From Acidobacteriota bacterium (lineage in GTDB: Bacteria; Acidobacteriota; UBA6911), in the NCBI GenBank assembly GCA_017860075.1, contig JAFNAH010000153.1, positions 1 through 5,180 on the forward strand: a stretch of DNA of 5,180 bases, written 5' to 3'. The notes beneath the pieces were generated by a model. The model was not told where the DNA came from. It ran no database searches and was given only the letters and a program-made list of their open reading frames with translations. Position 1 is the first letter of the stretch; every line of letters begins with the position of its first letter. Made by a program: the position numbers and the translations under genes. Positions 1 to 5,180 of the stretch are shown here, in pieces.

Positions 1-10
1 CAATCCTCGC

Positions 11-119
11 TGTCGGGATCGGAATCGGGGTTGTAATCGGCCTCGGGATTCGGACTCACCATCATAGCGAGGGACCTCAGGTGTGAGGCCCACTCCTGGT
101 TGGTGCCGATTCCGATCCA
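11..119. repeat. Hexamer-phased inverted repeat element A
   Basis: The left arm (about 11-57) is a run of degenerate hexamers of the form (A/G)TCGG(G/A/C). The right arm (about 104-119) carries the same motif inverted. The core GGATCGGAATCGG at 16-28 is matched exactly by its reverse complement at 106-118, giving a 13-bp perfect stem around a 77-base middle. The middle contains CGAGGGA at 68-74 followed directly by CCTCAGG at 75-81, words that recur near the other elements. It lies just downstream of the stop codon of the small membrane protein gene (-), so a transcript of that operon could fold it into a long hairpin near its 3' end. There is no T-run, so a classical intrinsic terminator is not shown. 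The left boundary may lie outside the window. Confidence 0.75.
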
Positions 120-131
120 AGGCTTAGTCGA

Positions 132-347
132 TTACCGCTCGGACGAGTTCGCCTCTCCCTGTTTCTCCAGCGGTCTTGTGGACTTGCCCGACCAGGCGGC
201 CGCGGAAACGAACCATGCCAGCGACGCGACTGACAGCATTCTCCGATACGTCTCCGACTCAACGCAACCAAGGAAGACAAGTATCCCGGACGCGAGGCAG
301 GCTGCGAGGCTGAGTGCAGCCATCAACCCGAAAACCGTTCTGAACAT
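132..347 (-). CDS. Small two-helix membrane protein downstream of NCS1 transporter
   Basis: This gene encodes a 71-residue protein that I cannot assign to a named family. A hydrophobic segment at residues 4-28 and another at about 37-53 are joined by a short charged turn (VESETYRR, 29-36). The tail from 54 is polar and charged, so a small integral inner-membrane protein is predicted. L14-A15-A16-C17 resembles a lipobox, but hydrophobic residues continue past the cysteine, so a transmembrane helix is more likely than a lipoprotein signal. The start at 347 is favoured by GGGAGGG five bases upstream, the best Shine-Dalgarno in the window. It begins 36 bp after the NCS1 stop on the same strand, which argues for co-transcription and possibly a small partner subunit of the transporter. 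That role is inferred from position only. Confidence 0.72.
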   Translation of the reverse strand: MFRTVFGLMAALSLAACLASGILVFLGCVESETYRRMLSVASLAWFVSAAAWSGKSTRPLEKQGEANSSER

Positions 348-352
348 CGATA

Positions 353-359
353 CCCTCCC
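353..359 (-). promoter_or_regulatory. Strong ribosome binding site for the small membrane protein
   Basis: On the minus strand this reads GGGAGGG, ending five bases before the ATG at 345-347. It decides the start of the 71-residue gene and is the main reason to accept so short an ORF as real. The larger genes in the window have much weaker sites. Confidence 0.75.
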
Positions 360-383
360 TGAATCAAACCTGGTGAGCCGCCT

Positions 384-1757
384 TCAAGCCGGTGCCGGTT
401 TCCGGAGATGAAGGTTCAGCGCCGTGTACAGGACGAGCGCGAACAGGTAACCGGGCAGCCAGCGGAAGAACAGGTGCATAGGCATCAGGAAGCACGCGGC
501 CAGGGTTCCCGCCCAGACCACCCCGGCGCGCCAGTTCACGGCCGATCCCGTCTGTTCTGCCCGATACCTCGGGATCCGGAGGAGGGGGAATAGCCAGTGC
601 TCCGCTACTACCACGGCGCCCATGGGCATCAGCACGAGGCCATAGATGGCCACGTAGTCCAGCAACCTCATGAAAATCACGGGAAAACAGGAGAGCACCG
701 TGGTGATGAATCCCGCTATCAGCGTCACCTTCCACCGCGGCCAATTGGGAGTGACGCACTGCAGGGCGAGGCCGGCCCGGTAGAGGGTGGGATTGGCTGT
801 TGTCCACCCTGCCAGCACTACCGCCACAGGCCCCGCGATTCCGGCCGCCTCCGCGGCCATCATGCCCGGATCCATCTGCCTGCCCACCGCGGCCACCATG
901 ATCCCGGAGCAGAGCCACGCCAGCATGTGGCCCGGATACATGCCGAAGGCCGAATAGAGTCCGTAGGCCCAGTGCCTGGCGTAGCGGAACAGGGCCATGT
1001 CGGAGAGGGCGATATGCATGGCCAGGTTGCAGAACCAGGCGAAGAAGATGATGTGCCAGACCGAAAACTTGTCCTGCCCCGGGCTTGTCACGCCGTTCCA
1101 GATCCGGGCCTTCGCGATCTCCCAGAAGTTATCCAGATTTGCATGAACGCCAAGGCGCGGGAGCACAGCGAGCGCGCCGACGACGAAGATCGCCAGGATC
1201 CAGGGCGCGCAGACCCTGGCGAAGTTGCTCAGCTTCTCAAAACCGAGGATGGCGAGCGTCACGAAGGCCGCGCCGATCGCGAAGGTCAGGGCGACCCAGG
1301 CGGGATTGGTCGGGTAGACATCCGTCAATGCCGGCGTCTTTACCCCGAGCGGCAGCCCGATCGCAGTGGCCGAGACCGCAATCATCGCTCCGGCGAGGAT
1401 GCAATACAGGACCGCGTTGGCCACATTATAGATCGCGGTGAGTCCCGGACCCGCTATGCGGCGCAGGTACCAGTAGAGAGTCAACCGGTTCTGCACGGCG
1501 ACAGGCGCGCAGACAAACGTCCAGGAGAGAACTGCGAGCAGGTTCCCGATCACCAGCCCCAGGATCAGGTCGGCGGCCGTTACCCCGTGCAGCACAAAAA
1601 AGGCGCCGATCACGAATTCCGTGCCGGCCACGTGTTCGCCCGCCAGGAGGCTGGCGAACTGCCACCCGGTCTTGAGCTGATCCGGCGCGACGGGCTCCCG
1701 ATCGTATTCATAGAGGGCGTCCATCCTCGACATGAGCTGGGACAGTTTCATGGGCAT
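384..1757 (-). CDS. NCS1-family (cytosine/purine permease-like) transporter
   Basis: This is a secondary transporter of the nucleobase:cation symporter-1 family (LeuT-like fold), about 457 residues, close to the usual family length. About 12 hydrophobic segments can be traced, at roughly residues 36-57, 61-86, 106-136, 152-172, 181-201, 232-256, 264-291, 303-321, 343-365, 367-391, 409-427 and 428-449. Family hallmarks are the amphipathic N-terminus with YEYDREPV near residue 16, the [13 protein letters not shown] stretch in TM2 and [15 protein letters not shown] at about 317-331. Known members import cytosine, purines, hydantoin, allantoin or thiamine; the substrate here cannot be read from sequence. 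The start at 1757 (MPMKLSQ) is preferred because GGAA lies seven bases upstream. An in-frame ATG at 1784 adds nine residues but has no visible Shine-Dalgarno. The gene is divergent from rhaA and is followed by a small membrane protein gene, probably in one operon. Association with rhamnose use is suggested by position only. Confidence 0.9.
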   Translation of the reverse strand: MPMKLSQLMSRMDALYEYDREPVAPDQLKTGWQFASLLAGEHVAGTEFVIGAFFVLHGVTAADLILGLVIGNLLAVLSWTFVCAPVAVQNRLTLYWYLRRIAGPGLTAIYNVANAVLYCILAGAMIAVSATAIGLPLGVKTPALTDVYPTNPAWVALTFAIGAAFVTLAILGFEKLSNFARVCAPWILAIFVVGALAVLPRLGVHANLDNFWEIAKARIWNGVTSPGQDKFSVWHIIFFAWFCNLAMHIALSDMALFRYARHWAYGLYSAFGMYPGHMLAWLCSGIMVAAVGRQMDPGMMAAEAAGIAGPVAVVLAGWTTANPTLYRAGLALQCVTPNWPRWKVTLIAGFITTVLSCFPVIFMRLLDYVAIYGLVLMPMGAVVVAEHWLFPLLRIPRYRAEQTGSAVNWRAGVVWAGTLAACFLMPMHLFFRWLPGYLFALVLYTALNLHLRKPAPA

Positions 1758-1827
1758 GTTTGTGTTCCGGTGTGCCGCGATCATTTATCGCTGGCAATTC
1801 CGTCTCTCGATTTGGCAGTATGGTCGA

Positions 1828-1863
1828 GGGCGCGCCGACCGCCGCGTATCACGGGCGCGCCGA
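1828..1863. promoter_or_regulatory. Twin GGGCGCGCCGA direct repeat in the divergent NCS1-rhaA control region
   Basis: The gap between the NCS1 gene and rhaA must hold the promoters for both directions. Two identical 11-base copies of GGGCGCGCCGA stand at 1828-1838 and 1853-1863, 25 bp apart start to start. Each contains the 8-base palindrome GGCGCGCC. Paired sites about 2.4 helical turns apart between divergent promoters would suit a dimeric regulator, but no regulator gene is in view and the repeat could be chance in GC-rich DNA. I see no convincing -35/-10 pair on either strand. Confidence 0.4.
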
Positions 1864-1897
1864 AAACCCGTTAACCATATCAGACAGACAACGCCAT

Positions 1898-3169
1898 ATG
1901 CCAAACCAAGTAAAGAAGACCGAACAGGCTTACCGGCTCGCCAGGGAACGCTACGCTGAACTCGGGGTGGATACGGACCGCGCACTCAAGGAGCTCGGGT
2001 CCGTATCGATCTCCCTTCACTGCTGGCAGGGTGACGATGTGGGCGGCTTTGAAAACCTGGGGCAGGAGCTGGGAGGAGGACTGGCGGTAACCGGCAATTA
2101 CCCCGGCAAGGCGCGCACGCCGGATGAGTTGCGATCGGATTTCATCAAGGCGGTCTCGCTCATCCCCGGCCGGCACCGGCTCAATCTCCACGCCTGCTAT
2201 GCCGAAACCGGCGGAAGGAAAGTCGAGCGCGACGAGCTGAGACCGGAACACTTCACCAATTGGATGGCCTGGGCCGGGTCCAACAGGCTCGGACTTGATT
2301 TCAACCAGACCTATTTCGCGCATCCAAAAGCCGCAGATGGGATGACACTTTCGCATCCGGACAGCGGTATTCGCAGGTTCTGGATCGAACACGGCATCCG
2401 CTGCCGCGAGATCGGTGCCGCATTCGGCAAGGCGCTCGGAAAATCGTGCCTGACGAACCTTTGGATTCCCGACGGCATGAAGGATAATCCCGCAGACCGC
2501 AAGGCACCGCGCGAGCGTCTGGTCGAGGCCCTGGATGACGTCTTCCGGAAAAAGATCGACCCGAAGCTGAACGTGGATTCCGTCGAAGGAAAGCTGTTCG
2601 GAATCGGTTCGGAGAGTTACGTCGTCGGCTCGCACGAGTTCTACCTGGGCTATGCCGTGAGCCGGAAGAAGCTGATATGCCTCGACGCGGGTCATTACCA
2701 TCCGACCGAGGGAATCGCCGACAAGATCTCCTCCGTGCTCCTGTACCTGCCGGAAATCGCCCTGCACGTGAGCCGCGGCGTGCGCTGGGACAGCGATCAC
2801 GTCGTGACCTTCACGGACGATCTGGTGGCGATCGCCCAGGAGTTGGTCCGGGGTGCATACCTGGGCCGCGTCCGTATCGGCCTCGATTACTTCGATGCCA
2901 GCATCAACCGCGTTGCGGCTTGGGTGATCGGAGCCCGGAACATGCTCAAAGCGCTGCTGTGGGCCATGGTTGAACCGAGCGACAGGCTTCGCCGGGTCGA
3001 AGCCGAGGGTGACTACACGTCGCGGCTCGCGCTGCAGGAGGAGAGTCGCTCCCTGCCGTTCGGGCCTGTGTGGGATTTCCACTGCCTTTCGTCCGGGGCC
3101 CCCGTGGGTGAAAGCTGGCTGACGGAAGTCAAGACGTATGAACGCCACGTGCTTTCGAAACGGGGTTAA
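1898..3169 (+). CDS. rhaA: L-rhamnose isomerase RhaA
   Basis: This cytoplasmic enzyme interconverts L-rhamnose and L-rhamnulose, the first step of the phosphorylating rhamnose pathway. The protein has 423 residues (E. coli RhaA has 419) and is alignable with it from end to end by recall. Diagnostic stretches are [14 protein letters not shown] (39-52), TGNYPGKAR (65-73), LWIPDGMKD (188-196), [20 protein letters not shown] (232-251) and [11 protein letters not shown] (261-271). Others are [14 protein letters not shown] (290-303) and [11 protein letters not shown] (328-338). Expected metal and active-site residues are all present: E230, K232, D263, H266, H290, D298, D300 and D330. The start at 1898 matches the N-terminus of the family. 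The frame stays open upstream, with ATGs at 1820 and 1760, but these would run through the control region and add sequence foreign to the family. No clear Shine-Dalgarno precedes 1898. The gene appears intact and is divergent from the NCS1 gene. Confidence 0.98.
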   Translation: MPNQVKKTEQAYRLARERYAELGVDTDRALKELGSVSISLHCWQGDDVGGFENLGQELGGGLAVTGNYPGKARTPDELRSDFIKAVSLIPGRHRLNLHACYAETGGRKVERDELRPEHFTNWMAWAGSNRLGLDFNQTYFAHPKAADGMTLSHPDSGIRRFWIEHGIRCREIGAAFGKALGKSCLTNLWIPDGMKDNPADRKAPRERLVEALDDVFRKKIDPKLNVDSVEGKLFGIGSESYVVGSHEFYLGYAVSRKKLICLDAGHYHPTEGIADKISSVLLYLPEIALHVSRGVRWDSDHVVTFTDDLVAIAQELVRGAYLGRVRIGLDYFDASINRVAAWVIGARNMLKALLWAMVEPSDRLRRVEAEGDYTSRLALQEESRSLPFGPVWDFHCLSSGAPVGESWLTEVKTYERHVLSKRG

Positions 3170-3220
3170 GTTTCAGAGGCTGTGACGAATGTCGCTGAGA
3201 TAGAGCATCCCCGTCAAGAG

Positions 3221-3338
3221 CCTGGGCTTAGACTTGGACCTGGACCCTTCTTCTCGAGGCCGGCAATTAATCCCATGCGTCCGTGATTCCGTTGCACGCT
3301 GTCGCGAGTCCAGGTCCAAGCCTGAGTCCAAGTTCAGG
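3221..3338. repeat. Hexamer-phased inverted repeat element D (CTTGGA/CCTGGA type)
   Basis: The left arm (3221-3245) reads in six-base steps CCTGGG, CTTAGA, CTTGGA, CCTGGA. The reverse complement of the right arm (3308-3338) reads CCTGAA, CTTGGA, CTCAGG, CTTGGA, CCTGGA. The inner 13 bases, CTTGGACCTGGAC at 3233-3245, pair perfectly with 3308-3320 around a 62-base middle. The arms differ in length by exactly one hexamer. The element lies 51 bp after the rhaA stop and could fold at the 3' end of its transcript. CGAGGGA (3343-3349) and CCTCAGG (3359-3365) follow the right arm and recall words inside element A. Confidence 0.8.
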
Positions 3339-3472
3339 TTTTCGAGGGATGCTGACCACCTCAGGGGCATTCGGAACTGTGACACGTGGTACCCGGGGGG
3401 CGCCGGTTCGCCGTGACCCGATCGCTTCCGTGCACTTGTGCCAGGACCTCCTGGACTTCCGGGGATAGTAAC

Positions 3473-3590
3473 TCATGCGCCGGGTGCGCACCCGTGCGCA
3501 TGAAAACAGGGAGCCAGCAACCAAGAGATGCGTCCGCGCCGCCGGCGCGGACATTGCGCGCTTCGGCGAAGCGCACCCTGCGACGCATGA
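3473..3590. repeat. 118-bp nested palindromic element
   Basis: The element opens with TCATGCG and closes with CGCATGA, its exact inverse. Inside are three potential hairpins. The first spans 3473-3503 and is palindromic along its whole length except for one bulged base. The second has GTCCGCGCC (3532-3540) paired with GGCGCGGAC (3544-3552) over a three-base loop. The third has GCTTC (3560-3564) paired with GAAGC (3568-3572), with further partial pairing outside. ATGCGTC (3528-3534) can also pair with GACGCAT (3582-3588) as an outer closing stem. GCATGAAAAC and GCATGAAGAC follow the first hairpin and the last stem. No poly-T follows any stem, so it does not look like an intrinsic terminator. 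It could be a REP/MITE-like element or a structured RNA; the sequence alone does not decide. Confidence 0.6.
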
Positions 3591-3614
3591 AGACGGCGGT
3601 GGTGCTTCCGCTGT

Positions 3615-3741
3615 TGGTATCGGCGTCGGAATCGGGGTCGCAGTCGCGATCGCTTTCGGTGTTTGTGGCGAGGTATGACCTGAGCGGGTCAATCACGACC
3701 GCCGACTGCGATTACGATACCGATCCCGATTCCGACCCCGA
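3615..3741. repeat. Hexamer-phased inverted repeat element B
   Basis: Left-arm hexamers from about 3618 read ATCGGC, GTCGGA, ATCGGG, GTCGCA, GTCGCG, ATCGCT. The right arm (about 3703-3741), reverse complemented, reads GTCGGG, GTCGGA, ATCGGG, ATCGGT, ATCGTA, ATCGCA, GTCGG. The core GTCGGAATCGGG at 3625-3636 pairs exactly with 3725-3736. The two arms align well if two whole hexamers are inserted in the right arm. The middle contains CGAGG (3669-3673) and ACCTGAG (3678-3684), similar to words in elements A and D. It sits 36 bp upstream of rhaT, so it would fall in the leader or promoter region of that gene. Confidence 0.78.
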
Positions 3742-3777
3742 CGGGCTGTTGTCTTAGTTCTATTCTCGAAGCAGACT

Positions 3778-4845
3778 ATGGATCCTACGATTGAAATGAC
3801 CGCCAACCCGGTTCTCGGAATCCTACTGTATGTCCTGGGCGGGGCCGCCGGAGCCAGCTTCTACCTGCCGTTCAAGCGTGTCAGGAACTGGGCCTGGGAA
3901 AGCTACTGGATGATCTATTGCGTGTTCGGCCTGATCGTCGTGCCCTGGGCGCTTGCATTCGCAGTTTCACCCAACGTGATAGCGGTCCTCGGTGCGACGC
4001 CGGCCGGGACTCTCCTGAGGTGCTGTATGTTCGGTGCCATGTGGGGCGTCGGCGGGCTGACATGGGGATTGATGATACGTTACCTCGGGGTTGGTCTCGG
4101 CCTGGCAATCGGCTGCGGGCTCTGCGCCGCGGCGGGGACGCTCATTCCGCCTGTTGTCCGGGGCGAGTTCGCGCTTCTGGCCGCTTCAGGATCTGGAATG
4201 GCTACCCTGGTCGGCGTGGCCGTGTCGCTGGCGGGCATCGTCGTAGTGGGAGCTGCGGGGATGTCCAAGGAGAACGAGCTGCCGGATGAGAAGAAGAGAG
4301 CGGCCGTCGCGGAGTTCAATTTCAGGAGAGGCCTGCTGGTAGCCGTCTTCTCCGGCATCATGAGTGCGGGGATGGCCTTCGGGCTCGGCGGGGGTGCGTC
4401 GATCGAGCAAATGGCCCTGCAGATGGCCCCGGCAACCCCGGCCGCGTGGAAGGGGATCCCGGTGCTGGTAGTTGTTCTCGCCGGAGGCTTTGTCGTCAAT
4501 TTCGCCTGGTGCCTGTACCTGAACTTGAAGAACGGGACGACCGGCGACTACACGAAACGGGGGGTGCCGCTCCTCTCCAACCACGGCCTCTCGGCGCTCG
4601 CGGGCGCGGTATGGTGTTCGCAGTTCATATTCTTCAAGGTGGCCGACACCAGGATCGGCGCGTACTCTTTCGCCGGATGGACGGTGCTTATGTCGAGCGC
4701 CATCCTTTTCAGCTCGCTTCTCGGGGTCGTGCTTGGCGAATGGAAGGGTGTCAGTAGACGCACCCGGCGGCTACTTGTTGCCGGTCTGGCCACGCTGGTT
4801 GTCTCGCTTGTCATCATCGGCTACGGCAACTATCTGAAAGGATAG
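3778..4845 (+). CDS. rhaT: L-rhamnose/H+ symporter RhaT
   Basis: RhaT is an inner-membrane transporter of the drug/metabolite transporter superfamily that imports L-rhamnose with a proton. The product has 355 residues (E. coli RhaT has 344). Matches recalled from E. coli RhaT include GAAGASFYLPFKRVRNWAWE (22-41), FGAMWGVGGLTWGLMIRYLG (85-104), the G-T-L-x-P stretch (120-124), EFNFRRGLLVAVFSGIMSAGM (179-199) and GVVLGEWKGVSRR (316-328). About ten hydrophobic segments can be traced, near 11-29, 42-63, 82-102, 105-125, 137-160, 185-205, 226-249, 265-288, 295-320 and 331-349, as expected for the family. The ATG at 3778 has only a weak GAAG upstream; the next in-frame ATG (residue 7) has no better site. 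It follows rhaA by 608 bp, so it probably has its own promoter. It converges on rhaB. Confidence 0.95.
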   Translation: MDPTIEMTANPVLGILLYVLGGAAGASFYLPFKRVRNWAWESYWMIYCVFGLIVVPWALAFAVSPNVIAVLGATPAGTLLRCCMFGAMWGVGGLTWGLMIRYLGVGLGLAIGCGLCAAAGTLIPPVVRGEFALLAASGSGMATLVGVAVSLAGIVVVGAAGMSKENELPDEKKRAAVAEFNFRRGLLVAVFSGIMSAGMAFGLGGGASIEQMALQMAPATPAAWKGIPVLVVVLAGGFVVNFAWCLYLNLKNGTTGDYTKRGVPLLSNHGLSALAGAVWCSQFIFFKVADTRIGAYSFAGWTVLMSSAILFSSLLGVVLGEWKGVSRRTRRLLVAGLATLVVSLVIIGYGNYLKG

Positions 4846-4860
4846 CGAGCGATTTCCGCT

Positions 4861-4960
4861 GTCGGTATCGCAATCGGTATCGGCATTCAATATCGACGGC
4901 ATGGGCTGGACCTCGCTGCCAGGACAAGCGCATGTCGATACCGATCCCGGCTTCGATTTT
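4861..4960. repeat. Hexamer-phased inverted repeat element C between convergent genes
   Basis: Left-arm hexamers read GTCGGT, ATCGCA, ATCGGT, ATCGGC. The right arm, reverse complemented, reads ATCGAA, GCCGGG, ATCGGT, ATCGAC. The perfectly paired core is ATCGGTATCG at 4873-4882 with 4936-4945, around a 53-base middle. The element fills most of the 125 bp between the stop codons of rhaT (+) and rhaB (-). It could form a hairpin in either transcript and act as a shared 3' end, though no T-run is seen on either side. Confidence 0.7.
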
Positions 4961-4970
4961 CGCCGGCGCG

Positions 4971-5180
4971 TCATGCCGAAACGGCGGGATGCTGCATCAA
5001 CTTGAGGAACCCCCGATAGGTGTCCTCCCAGCGATGCGTGTCACGGGGCTCGTATGCCTCGGTATGGAAAGACCTGCGGATCACCGCCCGGCCTTCCTCG
5101 ATGCTGCCGAGCTCACCCAGGGCGATCAGCTGCATCACCGCGTTGCCGGCGGCAGTCGCTTCCACCGGGCCGGCAATGAC
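4971..5180 (-). CDS. rhaB: Rhamnulokinase RhaB, C-terminal fragment (gene runs off the window)
   Basis: Only the last 69 residues and the TGA stop (4971-4973) are visible; the start lies beyond 5180. The fragment opens with VIAGPVEATAAGNAVMQLIALGEL, the conserved end of the second FGGY-kinase domain. VIAGPVEA agrees with E. coli RhaB as I recall it, followed by an SIEEGRAVIRRSF helix and a WEDTYRGF segment typical of the extreme C-terminus. RhaB phosphorylates L-rhamnulose with ATP to L-rhamnulose-1-phosphate in the cytoplasm, the step after RhaA. Another FGGY sugar kinase is possible from so short a piece, but the rhaA and rhaT neighbours favour rhamnulokinase. It is transcribed toward rhaT, so it is not in one operon with rhaA or rhaT. 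Confidence 0.88.
   Translation of the reverse strand, partial: VIAGPVEATAAGNAVMQLIALGELGSIEEGRAVIRRSFHTEAYEPRDTHRWEDTYRGFLKLMQHPAVSA

Larger units (their letters stand above)
3170..3777. other. 608-bp gene-free, repeat-rich gap between rhaA and rhaT
   Basis: No credible gene is present. The open frames here give low-complexity Asp/Ser/Thr-rich or Thr/Pro-rich peptides where they cross hexamer repeats, and they lack good ribosome binding sites. In order the gap holds the hexamer element at 3221-3338, a mostly unstructured stretch at about 3345-3470, the nested palindromic element at 3473-3590, and the hexamer element at 3615-3741. The last 36 bases lead into rhaT, with only a weak GAAG six bases before the ATG. 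No tRNA, rRNA or CRISPR array was recognised. Confidence 0.7.

Noticed and set aside
100..411. Plus-strand open frame opposite the small membrane protein
   Set aside because: It begins inside repeat element A, has no ribosome binding site and overlaps both minus-strand genes; the minus-strand frame has a strong Shine-Dalgarno and transmembrane pattern.
597..1874. Long plus-strand open frame of 425 codons opposite the NCS1 gene
   Set aside because: Its product is Gly/Arg/His/Asp/Pro-rich with no family resemblance, while the opposite strand encodes a clear membrane transporter. It is an antisense shadow of a GC-rich gene.
1760..1897. N-terminal extension of rhaA to ATGs at 1760 or 1820
   Set aside because: The family N-terminus aligns from 1898, and the extension would consume the divergent control region and encode sequence foreign to the family.
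1880..3148. Long minus-strand open frame of 422 codons opposite rhaA
   Set aside because: The plus strand encodes an unmistakable L-rhamnose isomerase; the antisense product shows no recognisable domain.
3221..3338. Classical rho-independent terminator after rhaA
   Set aside because: The hairpin has a 62-base loop and no following T-run, so intrinsic termination is not supported by the sequence.
3618..3741. Possible CRISPR array because of the repetitive sequence
   Set aside because: Units are 6 bases, degenerate, contiguous and inverted between arms; there are no 24-40 base direct repeats with unique spacers.
3267..3757. Several open frames on both strands in the rhaA-rhaT gap
   Set aside because: They overlap one another across palindromes and hexamer repeats, and their products owe their Asp/Ser or Thr/Pro periodicity to the 6-base repeats rather than to coding constraint.

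Overview
The window is part of an L-rhamnose utilisation locus from a GC-rich bacterium. Three genes are recognisable from family sequence: L-rhamnose isomerase (rhaA, 1898-3169, +), the L-rhamnose/H+ symporter (rhaT, 3778-4845, +) and the C-terminal end of rhamnulokinase (rhaB, 4971-5180, -, running off the right edge). Together they account for uptake of L-rhamnose, its isomerisation to L-rhamnulose and its phosphorylation to L-rhamnulose-1-phosphate. The aldolase (rhaD) and a rhamnose regulator are not in view.

On the left, divergent from rhaA, lies a 12-helix transporter of the NCS1 (nucleobase:cation symporter-1) family (384-1757, -). It is followed 36 bp downstream by a small two-helix membrane protein (132-347, -) with a very good ribosome binding site. 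The two look like one operon. Why an NCS1 transporter should share a divergent promoter region with rhaA is not clear; it may carry a different substrate or be an accessory to the locus.

The non-coding DNA is unusually structured. Four intergenic elements (11-119, 3221-3338, 3615-3741, 4861-4960) have the same design: an arm of degenerate six-base repeats, a 50-90 base middle, then a second arm of the same hexamers in inverted orientation. Three use TCGG(G/A/T)A-type hexamers and one uses a CTTGGA/CCTGGA-type hexamer. A separate 118-bp nested palindromic element sits at 3473-3590. The 608-bp gap between rhaA and rhaT is built almost wholly of such elements and holds no credible gene. The short gap between NCS1 and rhaA carries two direct copies of an 11-mer containing GGCGCGCC.

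Lineage: high GC, scattered rhamnose genes on both strands and hexamer-periodic intergenic repeats would fit an environmental member of the PVC group (Verrucomicrobiota/Kiritimatiellota and relatives). This is an inference of low to moderate confidence; no phylogenetic marker is present.
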